5,849 nt of DNA from assembly GCA_964217345.1 (NCBI GenBank), contig CAXPJI010000014.1:1-5849 (forward strand), read 5' to 3'. The notes below the pieces were generated by a model, which did not search any database, was not told the origin of the DNA, and was given only the letters and a program-made list of their open reading frames with translations. Position 1 is the first letter of the stretch. Every line of letters starts with the position of its first letter. A program made the translations under genes and the position numbers. This stretch comes from UBA3478 sp964217345. GTDB taxonomy: Bacteria > Bacteroidota > Bacteroidia > Flavobacteriales > Flavobacteriaceae. This document shows, piece by piece, positions 1 to 5,232 of the stretch.

Positions 1-254
1 TTAAAACCAGATTTAATGCGCTGCGCCAGGGGGTGCTATCTGATGCTTCGATTACTGCGAAAATTGAATCTTATCGTGAATTGCTAGATAACTCAAATAA
101 TGCCGGATACAACTTTACCCGATGGCCCATTTTAGGTGAATGGGTGTGGCCTAATTTCTTTGTCGGACAAACCTACAGTGAAGAGGTAGATTATCTTAAA
201 GAATGGACCCTAAATCGCGCTGCTTGGCTAGACGAGCAGATTTCACAGTTTTAG
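1..254 (+). CDS. CotH kinase family protein, C-terminal fragment (gene starts left of the window)
   Basis: An open frame enters from the left edge (first whole codon at base 3) and ends at TAG 252-254, giving the last 83 residues. The fragment reads KTRFNALRQG then VLSDASITAKIESY, followed by a Trp-rich stretch (NFTRWPILGEWVWPNFFVGQ) and a WTLNRAAWLDEQ tail. This matches my memory of the C-terminus of flavobacterial CotH-like kinase proteins, where a helix-rich 'LR..VLS...I...I' segment and a final 'W...R..WLD' helix close the fold. CotH proteins are atypical secreted protein kinases; the catalytic part would lie outside this window, so activity cannot be judged. A GTG at 33 could be read as a start, but the same frame is open upstream with family-like sequence, so it is internal. 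There is no C-terminal sorting domain after the WLD helix. The stop overlaps the stop of the convergent gene, leaving no room for a terminator between them. Confidence 0.8.
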   Translation, partial: KTRFNALRQGVLSDASITAKIESYRELLDNSNNAGYNFTRWPILGEWVWPNFFVGQTYSEEVDYLKEWTLNRAAWLDEQISQF

Positions 255-649
255 AAACCTTCGTCTTCTCTCAATTTTTGAATCACGCCTTTACCGCAAC
301 TCAGTTTTTTGGCTAGATCACTTTTAGGGTCAACCAGTCTCCAGAAAGGGGTCATCGCCTTATAGTTGTCACCATGTAGTTCGAGATTTTTCTCGGCCAT
401 GATCCGAGTAAAAATACCGGTAGTCATGGGGCAAGTAAAATCTGCTCCCAATTCTGCGGCTAAATCGATGCGCATTTGAACGGGATCAATACTCATTCCC
501 TTTTCACTTTGATTGACATAATCCTCGATGAGTTTAGGAGTGGGAATTAACATGCGATCACCTGCCTTTTGACTCCAAAAATCTTTCTCGATGACCTTGA
601 TGTCGTGAGTAGACTTTGATTCGAATTTTTCGTTCCAGCTTTTAGGCAT
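251..649 (-). CDS. Small MGMT/alkyltransferase-like (ATL-like) protein, function unknown
   Basis: A 132-residue cytoplasmic protein with no signal peptide or membrane segment. Residues 50-83 (KGMSIDPVQMRIDLAAELGA then CPMTTGIFTRI) and 100-119 (TPFWRLVDPKS...LSCG), followed by the end 'LREDEGF', resemble a group of small bacterial proteins usually annotated as MGMT family or hypothetical. In true O6-alkylguanine-DNA alkyltransferases the corresponding loop is PCHR with a catalytic Cys; here it reads PFWR, so alkyl transfer by that Cys is not expected. Two other cysteines (C73, C118) are present. An alkylated-DNA-binding, ATL-like role is possible but is only inferred from the motif layout. The start (complement of 647-649) lies 8 bases after the stop of the DUF5684 gene, so the two are probably co-transcribed. 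The stop TAA (complement of 251-253) shares three bases with the stop of the CotH gene. Confidence 0.75.
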   Translation of the reverse strand: MPKSWNEKFESKSTHDIKVIEKDFWSQKAGDRMLIPTPKLIEDYVNQSEKGMSIDPVQMRIDLAAELGADFTCPMTTGIFTRIMAEKNLELHGDNYKAMTPFWRLVDPKSDLAKKLSCGKGVIQKLREDEGF

Positions 650-657
650 AGGTTTAA

Positions 658-1020
658 TTATTTACCCGCAGGCCCCTGATAGGTTGCCGAGCCTAGTCCA
701 AGTATCGGATAAAAAATCATCGGTAAAAAGATAAGCCCTAAGGTGTAGGCAAGGTCTTTTCCGAAACTTTTGGCGAGAAGATTCGTCGTCCAAATAGCGA
801 AAACGGCATTTACTCCGGGTATGAAAAACAGCAATAGCCACCATCCGGGTTTACCTACAATTTTGAGTAAGACCCATACATTATAGATGGGTATGATGCA
901 CGCCCAGCCGGGTTGTCCTGCTTTTTTGTAGAGGTTCCAGACTCCGACCAGATAGATGAGAATGAGTCCGATATAAAAGAAAGCGAAGAGAAGGCCGGCG
1001 CCGAATAGTAGTTCTTCCAT
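658..1020 (-). CDS. DUF5684-like small membrane protein
   Basis: A 120-residue inner-membrane protein with about four hydrophobic segments (roughly residues 6-28, 41-56, 59-80 and 92-109). Diagnostic stretches are 'LYKKAGQPGWACIIPIYN' (30-47), 'KPGWWLLLFFIPGVN' (57-71), 'LLAKSFGK' (81-88) and 'GLIFLPMIFYPILGLGSATY' (95-114). This pattern (KAG.PGWA..IPIYN / PGWW / AK.FGK / LP.IFYPILG.G...Y) is the one I recognise for the DUF5684 family, which has no known biochemical role. In some bacteria the domain is fused to or misannotated as signal peptidase I; no Ser/Lys peptidase motifs are present here. It is the first gene of a probable two-gene operon with the MGMT-like gene (8-base gap). It is divergent from the propeller gene across only 64 bases, in which I could not find a convincing promoter of the flavobacterial TTG/TAnnTTTG type. 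Confidence 0.85.
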   Translation of the reverse strand: MEELLFGAGLLFAFFYIGLILIYLVGVWNLYKKAGQPGWACIIPIYNVWVLLKIVGKPGWWLLLFFIPGVNAVFAIWTTNLLAKSFGKDLAYTLGLIFLPMIFYPILGLGSATYQGPAGK

Positions 1021-1084
1021 AGTGTTAAAATTGGTTGGTTCTCTAAATTAATCAATAGCTTAATACCTACCTAATCTCTTAACC

Positions 1085-2389
1085 ATGAATAAATTTTGGC
1101 TGCTTTTATCGGTATTGTTTGTCACTACATTACAGGCTCAGACGGCAAGTGACACCCTAGAAATTTTGAATCTATTAGAGAAAGAATCGCGAACCTGGCG
1201 TTCAGGCGATGTGGCCGGTCATGCCGAATGTTGGCAAGAACGCCCCTACAACAAAATATGGGTGAACCGAGGGGGAGGAGAGCTATTAGACATTCCTGCG
1301 AGTATGATTATACATCCGTCTGATGAAATGATTGGCCAAGGGGGTCAGGCCTATCTTTCGAACATACATATGAATATTTTTGGTGACAGAGCCTGGGTGA
1401 ATCATGATGAGGTATCTGTAAATATTGAGGGCAAAGAAGCGTACACCCACGAACTTCGATTTTTGGAGAAAGTAGATGGTACTTGGAAGCTGGTAGGTCA
1501 ATCGCTATATCCTTATCAGTTAACAGAGAAGAAAACAGATACCACTAGTTATGTCAATCTAGTCGACATCACCACCAAGCAAATCGAAACCGTACATATT
1601 GCTAACCGGCACATGGAGGCTCCCAATTGGCATAAAGACAATTATCTGTTATTGAACTCTTATGGCCTTTTAGAAAAAATTGATCTCGAGACCCGTGAAC
1701 TTTCGATCGTTCCTACGGGTTCGTTAACCGCCCTGAATAACGATCATGGCTTATCTCCGAATCAAGATCAATTGGTGTTGAGCAATTTTGAGAAATTGGG
1801 GAGTACGATGGAAGAGCTGGAGTCTTCACTTTACATTGTTGATTTGGCAGGTGGAGAGCCTCTGAAGGTATCGACCGATAAGATTTGCTTTTGGCACGGT
1901 TGGAGCCCTGATGGTAATACCCTCGCTTATACCGGATACAAAAAGGGTAATCTCGACGTTTACACCATACCCGTAACTGGAGGTAGGGCAAAACGCCTGA
2001 CAAAAACAGAAGGTTTGGATGACGGCCCTGAATACTCTCCAGATGGTAAATACCTCTATTTTAATTCGTACCGAAGCGGTCACATGCAGATTTGGAGAAT
2101 GGCGCCTGACGGGTCTAAACCCGAGCAACTCACCTTTGATAAATACTCGAATTGGTTTCCGCACATTTCTCCCGACAATAAGTGGATGGTATGCATCTCT
2201 TACATAGAAGATCAAAAACAACAGCACCTATTTGGTAAGAAGGTTAAGCTTAGACTCATGAATCTAGAGACCAAAGAAATCACTGATCTTACCTCGGTAT
2301 TCTATGGCGGACAAGGCACCATTAATGTCCCCTCCTGGAGCCCCGACAGTAAACGCGTCGCCTTTGTGAGTTATTCGATTGGGAATTAG
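1085..2389 (+). CDS. Exported NTF2/SnoaL-like domain fused to a PD40 (TolB-like) beta-propeller protein
   Basis: A 434-residue protein. Residues 1-18 form a Sec signal peptide (MNKFWLLLSV... ending LQA, with mature Gln19), so it is probably periplasmic. Residues about 25-145 look like an NTF2/SnoaL-like cone fold: an N-terminal helix 'ILNLLEKESRTWRSGDV', a middle 'FGDRAWVNHDEVSV', and a final strand pair 'ELRFLEKVDGTWKLVGQSLY'. Residues about 155-434 hold WD40-like PD40 repeats, visible as 'GLSPNQDQLVLSN' (222), 'HGWSPDGNTLAYTG' (271), 'GPEYSPDGKYLYFNS' (314), 'FPHISPDNKWMVCIS' (358) and 'VPSWSPDSKRVAFVSY' (415). The propeller resembles the stand-alone TolB-like proteins of flavobacteria. It is not the canonical tolB: it lacks the Tol-Pal gene context and has a different N-terminal domain. 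The NTF2 part lacks obvious catalytic residues, so ligand binding is a guess. The gene is followed 27 bases later by the hairpin terminator at 2417. Confidence 0.85.
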   Translation: MNKFWLLLSVLFVTTLQAQTASDTLEILNLLEKESRTWRSGDVAGHAECWQERPYNKIWVNRGGGELLDIPASMIIHPSDEMIGQGGQAYLSNIHMNIFGDRAWVNHDEVSVNIEGKEAYTHELRFLEKVDGTWKLVGQSLYPYQLTEKKTDTTSYVNLVDITTKQIETVHIANRHMEAPNWHKDNYLLLNSYGLLEKIDLETRELSIVPTGSLTALNNDHGLSPNQDQLVLSNFEKLGSTMEELESSLYIVDLAGGEPLKVSTDKICFWHGWSPDGNTLAYTGYKKGNLDVYTIPVTGGRAKRLTKTEGLDDGPEYSPDGKYLYFNSYRSGHMQIWRMAPDGSKPEQLTFDKYSNWFPHISPDNKWMVCISYIEDQKQQHLFGKKVKLRLMNLETKEITDLTSVFYGGQGTINVPSWSPDSKRVAFVSYSIGN

Positions 2390-2416
2390 AATCGACAAGG
2401 TTATTTATAGATTAAA

Positions 2417-2444
2417 AAAGCCCCTTGATGAATCAAGAGGCTTT
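2417..2444 (-). terminator. Bidirectional rho-independent terminator between convergent genes
   Basis: A 13-base inverted repeat, left arm AAAGCCCCTTGAT (2417-2429) and right arm ATCAAGAGGCTTT (2432-2444), with one imperfect position that is a G-U wobble on the minus strand. The centre collapses to a four-base loop. On the minus strand it is followed by six T residues (complement of 2419-2414); on the plus strand the tail is only TTTC. It therefore ends the minus-strand lipoprotein gene best (about 24 bases past its stop) and may also serve the plus-strand propeller gene (27 bases past its stop). A nearly identical hairpin lies at 5233-5260. Confidence 0.85.
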
Positions 2445-2468
2445 CAAGTTTGGTTGAGTAGGTTCTAT

Positions 2469-3002
2469 TTAATCATTATTTACCTGTCTCATAATTTGAC
2501 TTTCTAAACTAGACACATCCATCCAGTCGGTTCCTCTGTAAACCTTTCCGTCCTCATTAAACCACATCACTGCATGCCATTTCAGCGTTGTTGGTACACC
2601 AGACGCTGTATGTGTGTTAGTCCATGTACCAACTACCCTAATATAATTGGGATCATCGAATGGTTCCATCGGATTTGCATAAACAGATCCTCCGAAATAC
2701 AATTGGTTATTTAATTTAATATTATCGAAGTTTTCAATGTAGTTAGTAATTACTTCTGAAAGATCAGATTTGTTAAATGTTACCCCACCTTCATTGGGGC
2801 CGTCCCAAGAAAGGGAGTCTGCATACATCGAAAGCATTAATTCTAGATTTTCCTCTTCAAAACCTTTTAAAAAGTGATTTTTAAAAGTTTCGACATGAGT
2901 ATTAAAGATCTGATTGTTTTCAGCGTATGCAGTATCGTTTTGATTAGTCTCATTGCATGAAACGATCATCATTGCAATAAAAAGAAAGATTAGTTTTTTC
3001 AT
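2469..3002 (-). CDS. Lipoprotein with an NTF2/SnoaL-like domain
   Basis: A 177-residue protein starting MKKLIFLFIAMMIVSC, a short lipoprotein signal with lipidated Cys16, followed by the polar linker NETNQNDTAYAENN. Residues about 32-165 look like an NTF2/SnoaL-like fold: a long helix pair 'FKNHFLKGFEEENLELMLSM', then 'YADSLSWDGPNEGG', a second helical segment 'SDLSEVITNYIENFDNI', and a strand series 'IRVVGTWTNTHTASG', 'LKWHAVMWFNEDGKVYRGTDW'. The final 'GKV....DWMDVS' strand is typical of SnoaL-like proteins. Substrate or partner is unknown; the lipid anchor would place it on the outer or inner membrane. The 38 bases before its start are almost the same as those before the unrelated gene at 3574-4275, and it is divergent from the HxlR regulator, so control by that regulator is likely (inference). 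It is AT-rich compared with the propeller gene to the left. Confidence 0.85.
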   Translation of the reverse strand: MKKLIFLFIAMMIVSCNETNQNDTAYAENNQIFNTHVETFKNHFLKGFEEENLELMLSMYADSLSWDGPNEGGVTFNKSDLSEVITNYIENFDNIKLNNQLYFGGSVYANPMEPFDDPNYIRVVGTWTNTHTASGVPTTLKWHAVMWFNEDGKVYRGTDWMDVSSLESQIMRQVNND

Positions 3003-3040
3003 AATTGATTAGATTTTAAATTGTGAAATACAAGTTAATA
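3003..3040 (-). promoter_or_regulatory. Shared leader/operator copy A, with dyad TTGT-N5-ACAA
   Basis: These 38 bases immediately before the lipoprotein start match the 39 bases before the gene ending at 4275 at about 35 positions, with one single-base gap. Identity includes the run AAATACAAGTTAATA (plus-strand reading). Within it, TTGT (3021-3024) and ACAA (3030-3033) form a dyad flanked by AA and TT, 18 bases from the start codon. The block also lies in the 103-base divergent region upstream of the HxlR gene (3106). No good TAnnTTTG promoter box is visible, so I call it a probable operator or leader and not a mapped promoter. A second short dyad in the same region, TACT-TATC-AGTA (3056-3067), could be a regulator site but is short enough to occur by chance. 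Confidence 0.55.
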
Positions 3041-3105
3041 ATAAATTTTATAGACTACTTATCAGTATTCTTATTAATTTTAAAGGCTTACTCTAAAAAT
3101 TTCTT

Positions 3106-3522
3106 ATGCATTTCAGATCTACTTGTCCAGTATCTAATATTTTAGATATCGTTGGAGATAAATGGTCTCTACTTATTATTCGTGACTTATTCATTGGACG
3201 AAATACTTATTCCGATTTCCTTGAATCGCCAGAGCAAATCTCAACGAATATATTAGTTGATCGGTTAAAAAAATTGGTCCAGTTTGGCTTGATTGAGTTT
3301 ACTCGAAATGAACAAGACAATAAAATCAAACACTATAATTTAACATCAAAGGGAGTTGATTTGTATCCAATATTAGCTGAGATGGCTGTATGGTCTCGAA
3401 AAAATCTTGATGTTGAATTTCATCCCCTTTCAGTCGAAATGTTTAATGATGTGGACGCAATTGGTCTAGAAAAGCATATCTCAAATACAATGGAGGGTTA
3501 TAAAAAGCAATTGAATAAATAG
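3106..3522 (+). CDS. HxlR-family winged-helix transcriptional regulator with a single N-terminal cysteine
   Basis: A 138-residue DNA-binding protein of the HxlR (DUF24) family. The hallmark begins at residue 4, 'RSTCPVSNILDIVGDKWSLL', and continues 'IIRDLFIGRNTYSDFLES' and 'ISTNILVDRLKKLVQFGLIE'; the winged helix covers roughly residues 8-98, with the recognition helix near 45-60 and the wing near 62-78. Family members are usually about 100-140 residues long. C7 is the only cysteine and sits where the redox- or quinone-sensing Cys of one-cysteine members such as YodB and CatR is found; sensing here is inferred from position only. The C-terminal extension (about 100-138) is less typical. The gene is divergent from the NTF2-like lipoprotein and convergent with the secreted protein at 3574-4275, both preceded by the same leader dyad, which makes them its most likely targets. 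The gene is AT-rich (19 of 60 G+C in bases 3241-3300). Confidence 0.92.
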   Translation: MHFRSTCPVSNILDIVGDKWSLLIIRDLFIGRNTYSDFLESPEQISTNILVDRLKKLVQFGLIEFTRNEQDNKIKHYNLTSKGVDLYPILAEMAVWSRKNLDVEFHPLSVEMFNDVDAIGLEKHISNTMEGYKKQLNK

Positions 3523-3554
3523 TAAATTGAATCAAAAAGTCTATTCGTCGTAGG

Positions 3555-3573
3555 ACTAATTGATTTTGTTATT
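3555..3573 (+). repeat. Direct repeat copy 1 (ACTAATTGATTTTGTTATT)
   Basis: Nineteen bases that recur at 4379-4397 with a single difference (fourth base A versus C); the last 15 bases are identical. This copy directly abuts the stop codon of the gene at 3574-4275. Unlike copy 2 it has no TTG box 19 bases upstream, so it is probably not an active promoter. Together the copies bracket that gene and its leader. Confidence 0.7.
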
Positions 3574-4275
3574 TTACCATTTACCAAGCATTATTCTAGT
3601 ATTTGATCGAAGGATCGTTACTATTCCATCTACTTCTTCGATAAATTCACTCCATGCTTTCTCTGCAGCTTTATTCCCTTTTCTGTACGCGCCGGCATTA
3701 AATGCTGTTTTGAAATCGTTAAAACCCATAAGTGCATAATGAGTTTCACCCATAGAACTTCGACCGAGTCTAAACTGACCTAGTGTCATTCTTCTGTCTT
3801 TAGGATTGAATTTACGGTGATACTTTTCCCATGCGCTAGCAAACTTTCCTGCATCTTCGACATCAAACCAGAGTATATTTTGAATAGGATGTGTACCCGG
3901 TTCCCCTATCGTAATTAGACTATTACCAGCCGCGGCTGAATGACCTTTGGTATATTGTCCTAATTTAGTTAGAAATAATTCCCAACTATCGTTTTGTCCT
4001 CTTGAATATTGACTTCCCATTGCATCAAGAGTTCCAGTAAAAGCGAATTGGTGGCTCCAGTCATTTTCTTTATCATAAAAGTGATTTTCAAATAAATAGA
4101 CGGTGACGCCTTCAGCTTTACTATCTTCTTTACTGAAATATTCGTTAGCTAAATGTTCAACGGCTTCTACTTGAGATGCTTCTACATTGAAACTGTACGT
4201 TGTCCAATAATACTCCTGAGCGTGAAGGGCGAAACTGCAACACGCTACAACGCATGTGAAAAGTAATTTTTTCAT
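3574..4275 (-). CDS. Secreted protein of unknown family with two similar halves
   Basis: A 233-residue protein with a Sec signal peptide (residues 1-19, ending ALHA before Gln20), so periplasmic or secreted. I do not recognise a named family. The mature part seems to consist of two ferredoxin-like halves, about 23-126 and 131-233. Each has a strand followed by a helix ('NVEASQVEAVEHLANEYF' / 'DVEDAGKFASAWEKYHRKF'), a strand ('VTVYLFENHF' / 'MTLGQFRLGR'), another strand ('HQFAFTG' / 'HYALMGF'), and a Trp-starting helix leading to a last strand ('WELFLTKLGQYT...SLITIG' / 'WSEFIEEVDGIVT...RIMLG'). This order suggests a tandem dimeric alpha/beta-barrel fold; it is inferred by eye and should be tested with a structure model. 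The gene shares its leader with the lipoprotein at 2469-3002 and is bracketed by a 19-base direct repeat. It converges on the HxlR gene across 51 bases that hold no convincing terminator. Confidence 0.8.
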   Translation of the reverse strand: MKKLLFTCVVACCSFALHAQEYYWTTYSFNVEASQVEAVEHLANEYFSKEDSKAEGVTVYLFENHFYDKENDWSHQFAFTGTLDAMGSQYSRGQNDSWELFLTKLGQYTKGHSAAAGNSLITIGEPGTHPIQNILWFDVEDAGKFASAWEKYHRKFNPKDRRMTLGQFRLGRSSMGETHYALMGFNDFKTAFNAGAYRKGNKAAEKAWSEFIEEVDGIVTILRSNTRIMLGKW

Positions 4276-4314
4276 AATTAATTAGGTTTTTAAATTGTAA
4301 AATACAAGTTAATA
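4276..4314 (-). promoter_or_regulatory. Shared leader/operator copy B, with perfect dyad TTGTA-AAA-TACAA
   Basis: These 39 bases directly before the start codon are the second copy of the leader seen at 3003-3040. The dyad TTGTAAAATACAA (4295-4307) is here a perfect 5-base inverted repeat around AAA, placed 19 bases from the start codon as in copy A. Similarity continues into the first codons (ATGAAAAAA then C/T TA). Beyond 4314 the two copies diverge. A regulator-binding site is the simplest reading; a shared 5' untranslated region from an old duplication is the alternative. Confidence 0.55.
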
Positions 4315-4362
4315 TACAAATTAATTGATTGCCAATAATTTAAATCGATTAATTAGCTAGAA

Positions 4363-4392
4363 TTGGTTAATGTTCAATACTCATTGATTTTG
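4363..4392 (+). promoter_or_regulatory. Candidate flavobacterial-type promoter of the TRIC-like gene
   Basis: TTG (4363-4365), a 19-base spacer, then TGATTTTG (4385-4392). This fits the Bacteroidetes TTG / N19 / TAnnTTTG pattern with one mismatch (G for A at the second base of the -7 box). Transcription would begin near 4398-4400, giving a leader of about 25 bases. The -7 box lies inside copy 2 of the 19-base direct repeat. Confidence 0.45.
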
Positions 4393-4397
4393 TTATT
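4379..4397 (+). repeat. Direct repeat copy 2 (ACTCATTGATTTTGTTATT)
   Basis: The second copy of the 19-base repeat at 3555-3573, differing at one base. It overlaps the -7 region of the candidate promoter of the gene at 4425. The distance between copies is 824 bases, almost exactly one gene plus its leader. Confidence 0.7.
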
Positions 4398-4424
4398 CGA
4401 GGAGGTTTAGATTACTTTCATTCT

Positions 4425-5045
4425 ATGGATTTCAATCTTTTTATTCTCGGGTTAAGTTATTTAGGCACCTTTTCGTTCGCGATAAGTGGTTTTATCACCG
4501 CCTCGAAGAAGCAGTTAGATTTATTCGGTGCTTTTGTGATTGCCTTTGTAACTGGATTGGGAGGTGGAACTCTCAGAGATCTGCTCCTGAACACCAAGGT
4601 CGGATGGCTATCCGAACCCACCAACGTTTACATCGTAATTGCCGCTGTCATTTTGGCCTACCTCTTTAAAAAGCAGTTCGTTCGACTGCGTAAAACGATG
4701 TTTTTATTTGATACCATCGGAATCGCCCTTTTCACCATTAGCGGATTGCAGGTAGCCCAACAATATGAGTTAAACAATCTATATCTAGTTCTCTTTGGCG
4801 TCATTACAGCCACCTTTGGGGGAGCCATCAGAGACATTCTTTGCGATGAAATTCCACTAATCTTCAGAAGAGAAATTTATGCTACCGCTTGTATCCTCGG
4901 TGCCGTCTCTTATCTCGGATTCGAGGCACTCGGTTTTGGATTAATTCTCAAGACGGTACTTTCTTGTTCCATCATTATTCTAGTTAGAACCTTCGCCGTA
5001 CTCAAAAATTGGAGTATCCCAGTCGTTGCTGACGATTCTGAGTAG
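4425..5045 (+). CDS. Trimeric intracellular cation (TRIC) channel family protein, UPF0126/YicG-like
   Basis: A 206-residue inner-membrane protein with about seven hydrophobic segments arranged as two homologous halves. Each half holds the glycine-rich signature of the UPF0126 domain: GLGGGTLRDLLL (residues 44-55, GGG at 46-48, R51, D52) and TFGGAIRDILCDEIPLIFRRE (starting at 130; G132, G133, R136, D137). Bacterial and archaeal TRIC channels of this family are about 200 residues long and conduct monovalent cations as trimers, and both signature glycine kinks are intact, so the protein should be functional. The ATG at 4425 is preferred because the hydrophobic first helix starts immediately after it and no in-frame alternative start is seen upstream. 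A perfect AGGAGG (4400-4405) lies 19 bases before the ATG, too far for normal ribosome positioning. The neighbours suggest no specific partner; it is probably transcribed alone, ending at the hairpin at 5157-5189. Confidence 0.93.
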   Translation: MDFNLFILGLSYLGTFSFAISGFITASKKQLDLFGAFVIAFVTGLGGGTLRDLLLNTKVGWLSEPTNVYIVIAAVILAYLFKKQFVRLRKTMFLFDTIGIALFTISGLQVAQQYELNNLYLVLFGVITATFGGAIRDILCDEIPLIFRREIYATACILGAVSYLGFEALGFGLILKTVLSCSIIILVRTFAVLKNWSIPVVADDSE

Positions 5046-5156
5046 GGGGTTGATTGGGAGAGAGGATTGCTCGAAAGCAATAGTCGTTTATTCTCAATAC
5101 AGGATTCATTTTCTCGCCAGGCTCGAAAATGGGCCTTATAGGGGAGCTTTACAACG

Positions 5157-5193
5157 AAAGCCTAATCGCTTTGCGATTAATGGCTTTTTATTT
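5157..5193 (+). terminator. Rho-independent terminator downstream of the TRIC-like gene
   Basis: Stem AAAGCC (5157-5162) plus TAATCGC (5163-5169), loop TTT, then GCGATTA (5173-5179), a two-base AT bulge, and GGCTTT (5182-5187), running into a T-rich tail TTTTTATTT on the plus strand. It lies about 110 bases after the TRIC-like stop codon and points the right way for that gene. Confidence 0.75.
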
Positions 5194-5232
5194 ACTAGAA
5201 TCCTCAAGCGAGCTTGAATTCTCTCAAATAAA

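Noticed and set aside
33..254. A complete short 73-residue gene starting at GTG 33
   Set aside because: The frame is open to the window edge and the upstream residues fit the CotH-like C-terminus, so this is the tail of a longer gene.
662..1055. Minus-strand open frames 662-844 and 855-1055
   Set aside because: They overlap the DUF5684 gene in other frames; that gene has clear membrane segments and family motifs, these do not.
1021..1084. Promoter boxes in the 64-base divergent region (minus-strand TAATTTAG; plus-strand TTG repeats)
   Set aside because: No TTG box lies about 19 bases from a TAnnTTTG-like box on either strand, so I could not support a specific promoter.
1286..2227. Open frames on the minus strand (1286-1501, 1713-2003, 1826-2227) and a second plus frame (2019-2207)
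   Set aside because: They lie inside the well-supported propeller gene, lack recognisable domains or signals, and read as reversed or shifted coding sequence.
3523..3573. Possible terminator between the HxlR gene and the secreted-protein gene (AGTCTA...TAGGACT, about 3538-3557)
   Set aside because: The stem is only four to six pairs with a bulge and has no T-tract next to it.
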